Shown: in pieces, positions 60,558 through 64,000 of the stretch
Layout of the letters: the number at the start of each line of letters is the position of its first letter
How positions within the stretch are numbered: the first letter of the stretch is position 1
Virus record (IMG/VR): IMGVR_UViG_3300024180_000004
Coordinates: 30,748 to 94,747 of that record
DNA: 64,000 nucleotides
Source: a virus
Strand: one strand, 5' to 3'
Made by a program: the position numbers and the translations under genes
The notes under the pieces: model-generated
What the model saw: only the letters and a program-made list of their open reading frames with translations
Database searches by the model: none
What the model was told of the DNA's origin: nothing

Positions 60558-61883
60558 ATGGGAAAACTAATAAATCTTAACGAGAACGAAAGTCAAACTT
60601 TACTTGATGAAATATTCAAAAATGAAATTATTGTATTTGAGGATGTACAAGGGTCTAAAATATGGGTAAACTGGAATGGTAATGAATTTATCATTAAGCC
60701 AAAATCCATAAACAATCAAGAAATAAACCTTGTTGATTTAGCAATGCAGAATTATTATAATCCTGCAATAGATTATCTAAATTCCTTAGATATAAGAGTT
60801 AAATCACTTCTCAATAAAAAATGGTGGTTTTGTTTCGAATATTTTCCTGATAACCAACCTGCAAATATCGAATATGAAAGAATACCAACTAACAACTTGG
60901 TATTAAGCAGTATATATAAAAATGGTAAATATGATTTCATCATAGATGAGATAGATGAATATGCCAGATTATTTGGAGTGGATATGTTACCAATAATTTT
61001 TCAAGGTATCTTATCCGAAAGAATGATTGAGGCAGTTAAATATTTCTTAAACACAAGTGAGGAAGATTTGGAATATGTTTTTGGTGAGAAGAGTTTTGCA
61101 TTTTTCTTTTATAAGATATTGAATCCATCTTCAGAAAATTCTTTTTTAATGTATGATGACTTCCAATCTAATATAGAGAAGTTAATAATAAGATCAAATC
61201 ATAATGATGTATCATTTGAATTATTAAACCCATTATACAAAAGAGTAAGTGACTCAAATAGTACAGATTTTGTTGAGATATATACACTTATATTGATAAA
61301 CTTTTTAAATTTCTGTCAAAGTATAGACTTAAAAGATATGAAAGTAAAAGGTCATAGAAAAGATGATATCTATATCTATTTAATATGTCGTCTTTTCAAC
61401 TTATATGTTGGTGATTTAAAACAAGATTTATTAGATTTTGATTTCGTAGTTCCTCAATTTTTTGACAAAGAAAAGTTTAAGATAAATACAGAACTTATAG
61501 AAAATAAATTAACAAAGGAATATATTTCAGATAGTCCAAAATTGGAATATATCTTTAAGGTTATATTAGGATCATTCAATAAAAAGAGGAAAAAACCAAT
61601 CGGTGTTTTTACTGAAAATACAGTTAAACTTTTTAATTTATTTGTTGATGATATTAGTAAATATATTGATAATCACTTAAATAAAATACATGAGTTAGAA
61701 CTAAATAGATCAGGTTTATTGGATTTTGATGATTTCTTCTCTATTAAATATGATGTTGATGGTGAGGGTAATACATACCCTGATGTTTATGATGAATTTA
61801 CCAAAGGTGGTACAAATGATAAGAAGAAAAAGGGTAAGGGTAAAGGTCCCGTAATTCCAGAAAATCAAGAAGAACCCAAATAA
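60558..61883 (+). CDS. RNA/DNA ligase-like nucleotidyltransferase, probably inactive (441 aa)
   Basis: The layout resembles a phage ligase-like family in which [YF]EKxDG (motif I) is followed by an RxxGFEYF-like motif III, LPxIIFQGxLS and EGIVF (motif IV). Here motif I reads FEDVQGSKIW (27-36), with Asp29 in place of the AMP-accepting lysine. WWFCFEYFPDNQPANIEYER (89-108), MLPIIFQGILSERM and IEKLIIRS (206-213) keep the rest. The lysine-rich C-terminus (KKKKGKGKGP) could bind nucleic acid. Family placement is from memory, so moderately sure; loss of the nucleophile suggests a structural or regulatory role. Confidence 0.5.
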   Translation: MGKLINLNENESQTLLDEIFKNEIIVFEDVQGSKIWVNWNGNEFIIKPKSINNQEINLVDLAMQNYYNPAIDYLNSLDIRVKSLLNKKWWFCFEYFPDNQPANIEYERIPTNNLVLSSIYKNGKYDFIIDEIDEYARLFGVDMLPIIFQGILSERMIEAVKYFLNTSEEDLEYVFGEKSFAFFFYKILNPSSENSFLMYDDFQSNIEKLIIRSNHNDVSFELLNPLYKRVSDSNSTDFVEIYTLILINFLNFCQSIDLKDMKVKGHRKDDIYIYLICRLFNLYVGDLKQDLLDFDFVVPQFFDKEKFKINTELIENKLTKEYISDSPKLEYIFKVILGSFNKKRKKPIGVFTENTVKLFNLFVDDISKYIDNHLNKIHELELNRSGLLDFDDFFSIKYDVDGEGNTYPDVYDEFTKGGTNDKKKKGKGKGPVIPENQEEPK

Positions 61884-62095
61884 TGAAATCTATAGATTTA
61901 AAGATGACCTCTGTTGAAGTAAAAACAGAGACAAGGCCTTTGCGTTCCAAATGGACTCGTGAAATGGCTGCGGATTTACAAAGCATACATATGGACGATG
62001 CTTCTGAAATTGAGGCAACTCTTATGAAAGAGTGGCGGAATATGACCAGAACTTCTGTTCGAAGATTGAAGGTTCGTAAAATCTACAAATTTTGA
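61883..62095 (+). CDS. Small protein with capsid-spine-like motif (70 aa)
   Basis: VEVKTETRPLRSKWTREMAA, then DLQSIHMDDASEIEATLMKE, follows a pattern (K-T-x-x-R-x-L-R-x-x-W-T-x-E-M-x-x-D-L-x-x-x-H) seen in small phage proteins and within some T4-like capsid proteins. The end is basic (RTSVRRLKVRKIYKF). The ATG overlaps the previous stop (TAATG) and the stop overlaps the alternative TTG start of the polymerase-like gene, so it is coupled on both sides. Function unknown. Confidence 0.6.
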   Translation: MKSIDLKMTSVEVKTETRPLRSKWTREMAADLQSIHMDDASEIEATLMKEWRNMTRTSVRRLKVRKIYKF

Positions 62096-62112
62096 AAACA
62101 TATCCAACTAAA

Positions 62113-63366
62113 ATGGATATAAATCTTATGAATGTAAAATCAGTTTTACCACTATCTAAAATAAGTGGATATTCCAATATTAGAAAAAAGTTAGAAGATA
62201 AAAAAAATAGTCTTCAGTTCTTACCAGAATCACTGGAAGAGTTTTCAAAAACTAAAACTTTTGTCTATAAAAATAAAAAGTTAAAGGTTGCATATATAAT
62301 TGATATAATACATAATCTAATATTAAAATACTATTTTAAAAAGGATAATAGATTCCATTTGATGTCGACGATTCTTAAAGAGAAGTATGGACACTTATAT
62401 AACTATTATATGGACTATCTAATAGAAAATAATACCATTACAATGATTGTCAATTATAAGGCAGGCAGAAATTCAAAAGTTTATAAAATATCAGAAACTA
62501 TATTAAAAGGTAAAATCAAAAGATATATAAATAGTGATAATATACTCTTAAAGAAATATAAGAATAAAGTATCACAAGTTGAAGAAGTTGGTATTAAGAA
62601 TAATAGTCTAATTGATAATGATATAAAAGCGATGCTTGTCGATGATTTATTCTATACTAAAATAGAATTTGATAAGGCAATCTTCTACCTAGATAACTTA
62701 CAACATAATGATACTGATATTTACAATAGAAATAGATATTCTGTTGAGTGTGTAAATGATAAACATATATTTTATCATTTCGATGGTTATGGTAGAATGC
62801 ACACAAACTTTACTATATTAAAATCTTTTATTAGAAAGAATTGTCTTTTATTAGATGGTGAAGAAACACATGAAATAGATATTGCAAATAGTCAACCACT
62901 ATTTCTAACTAAAATAATATCAGATAGTGATTCTAAATGGGTAAATAAAGATGAGTTTGAATTATTTAAAAATCTAACAATAAATGGTAATTACTACCAA
63001 TATGTAATGAGTAATTTAAAAACCAATGATAAACCAATGGTCAAAGAAATGACGTATAAAGTTCTTTTTGGTAGAAATATACATAATAGTAAGGCGGATA
63101 AAATATTTAAAGAGTTATTTCCAACCATACATAATTTTATTAAATTATATAAGAAAGAGAAGGGTGATTATAAAGTACTTGCATATGAATTACAAAAAGC
63201 AGAATCTAATCTTATTTTTAATAAAATAATAAGAGAAGTTAAAAATACTTACCCAGAAATTAAAATAATTACAGTACACGATAGTATAATTATACCAAGA
63301 AAAATGAAAGATAAAGTAGAAATAATTTTCAAAACAAAATTATTTGAAGAATTTCAACTTTTTTAA
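62113..63366 (+). CDS. Small family A DNA polymerase-like protein (417 aa)
   Basis: The C-terminal half has the palm/finger motifs of family A polymerases. YGRMHTNFTILKSFIRKNC leads into motif A HEIDIANSQPLFLTKI (second Asp-like position is N). Next come a finger-helix region KEMTYKVLFGRN (motif B place; K and YG-like residues) and motif C IKIITVHDSIIIP with the HD pair. The first 200 residues are helical without a 3'-5' exonuclease. At 417 aa it is far shorter than PolA or T7 polymerase. Such proteins are spread in phages and plasmids and are poorly characterised. The ATG is used; an in-frame TTG at 62092 overlaps the previous gene. Confidence 0.65.
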   Translation: MDINLMNVKSVLPLSKISGYSNIRKKLEDKKNSLQFLPESLEEFSKTKTFVYKNKKLKVAYIIDIIHNLILKYYFKKDNRFHLMSTILKEKYGHLYNYYMDYLIENNTITMIVNYKAGRNSKVYKISETILKGKIKRYINSDNILLKKYKNKVSQVEEVGIKNNSLIDNDIKAMLVDDLFYTKIEFDKAIFYLDNLQHNDTDIYNRNRYSVECVNDKHIFYHFDGYGRMHTNFTILKSFIRKNCLLLDGEETHEIDIANSQPLFLTKIISDSDSKWVNKDEFELFKNLTINGNYYQYVMSNLKTNDKPMVKEMTYKVLFGRNIHNSKADKIFKELFPTIHNFIKLYKKEKGDYKVLAYELQKAESNLIFNKIIREVKNTYPEIKIITVHDSIIIPRKMKDKVEIIFKTKLFEEFQLF

Positions 63367-63411
63367 GTTAATATATAACATATGTCGTAATTAAATATTT
63401 ATATATAAACT

Positions 63412-63966
63412 ATGCTAGGATTAGAAAAACCAAACACATCATACATTCTTATCTCTTCTGATAAACTAGATCAGATGACATCAGTTTTATATGCTAAAAA
63501 TTATCAAATACTGACATTAAAGGGATATTTTGAGGGTAAGTTCGAAGATTCTATAATGGCGTTTAGTAAAGGTGATAACGAAGATTTAAGAAATGATACA
63601 CTTTTCATATTAAATCAGTTTCATGAGAATAATGCAATTATAAAATATTTAGGAGAGTCTGATACAAAGAAGATTTTCAAAAATGGATCTGAAAATCCGA
63701 TGGAAATACTAATGTATAATACCAATGAATCAAATAAATCATACTTGTACAATGGTATATCATTTTCATTTATAGAAAAAACTAGATACTGGAAACCTAG
63801 AAATCAAGATGATCTTAAAATAGGAATGATTGTGGAATATCAGAACAATAATAAATGGTACGAAAGAATCGTTAGGAATCCTAAAGAGGAATGGGATAAA
63901 CTATATAAGTTACTTACTAAATATGATAAAGTAAGAATTGCCACAGAAAAACTTCAATATACATAA
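63412..63966 (+). CDS. Hypothetical protein (184 aa)
   Basis: MLGLEKPNTSYILISSDKLD starts an alpha/beta N-terminal half (YAKNYQILTLKGYFEGKFED, NDTLFILNQFHENNAIIKYL). A second part follows with the pattern YWKPRNQDDLKIGMIVEYQ and NNNKWYERIVRNPKEEWDKL, which looks like a small SH3-type module. Unrecognised. Its leader holds TTTATATATAAAC and its end is a terminator. Confidence 0.55.
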   Translation: MLGLEKPNTSYILISSDKLDQMTSVLYAKNYQILTLKGYFEGKFEDSIMAFSKGDNEDLRNDTLFILNQFHENNAIIKYLGESDTKKIFKNGSENPMEILMYNTNESNKSYLYNGISFSFIEKTRYWKPRNQDDLKIGMIVEYQNNNKWYERIVRNPKEEWDKLYKLLTKYDKVRIATEKLQYT

Positions 63967-63994
63967 AAAGCACTCAACGAGTGCTTTTCTTATT
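63964..63994 (+). terminator. Intrinsic terminator
   Basis: An AAAAGCACTC / GAGTGCTTTT stem with an AAC loop lies directly after the last gene of the window. Confidence 0.88.
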
Positions 63995-64000
63995 TTACAT

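Noticed and set aside
1-64000. CRISPR arrays, tRNA genes, insertion sequences and attachment sites
   Set aside because: No array of spaced repeats, no cloverleaf with a canonical TTCRA loop and no transposase or terminal inverted repeats were seen; a covariance-model scan was not possible.

Overview
The window is an AT-rich, densely coded segment of a contractile-tailed (myovirus) phage of the T4-like lineage, probably from a jumbo or near-jumbo genome. The virion and replication genes recognisable from sequence are terminase large subunit (gp17), portal (gp20), prohead protease (gp21) fused to a scaffold-like repeat region, major capsid protein (gp23), head-completion nuclease (gp4), tail sheath (gp18, very large), tail tube (gp19), tail completion (gp15), baseplate wedge gp25, a gp26-type baseplate/chaperone protein, clamp-loader subunit gp44, nuclease gp47 and a gp55-like late sigma factor. 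A Bacteroidota host is likely (inference): leaders are A-rich with no Shine-Dalgarno, a TAnnTTTG box precedes the RNA gene, and some domains (a rhomboid-tail-like C-terminus, an NFACT-R domain) are at home in that phylum.

Layout. 0-9 kb: a 2004-aa structural protein (minus), small virion-type genes and gp47. 9-19 kb: tail tube, gp26-like protein, giant sheath, and two proteins that appear built to enter the capsid, one of 1046 aa with repeated targeting-like motifs. 19-28 kb: small unknowns, terminase, ClpS, two HAD-like proteins, a membrane protein and an isochorismatase-like hydrolase. 28-40 kb: gp25, gp44, gp15, gp55, a class III nucleotidyl cyclase, gp4, portal and RNase R. 40-47 kb: protease-scaffold fusion, major capsid protein, an NFACT-R domain protein, a zinc peptidase and a tmRNA gene with its own terminator. 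47-53 kb: a broken HNH endonuclease, GNAT, NADAR, adenine methylase, a half-length capsid paralogue and a nucleotidyltransferase. 53-64 kb: a collagen-like fibre, two glycosyltransferases, a ligase-like protein and a small family A polymerase-like protein.

Three themes stand out. (1) At least ten proteins of unrelated function begin with nearly the same short peptide, M-[KR]-x-[IL]-x-x-F-x-x-F/E, closely resembling the capsid-targeting leader of T4 internal proteins. I infer a set of proteins packaged in the head and injected with the DNA, including a nucleotidyl cyclase, an isochorismatase-like enzyme, a GNAT, a nucleotidyltransferase and an NFACT-R protein. (2) The phage carries pieces of ribosome rescue and protein turnover: a tmRNA with an unusual 27-codon tag, an NFACT-R (RqcH-type) protein, RNase R, ClpS and a metallopeptidase; three of these, including the tmRNA, lie in one plus-strand run. 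(3) The gp55-like sigma factor fits an AT-only motif, close to TTAATATATAA, found just upstream of most genes; these are probably T4-style late promoters. Start codons were chosen so that this motif lies upstream.
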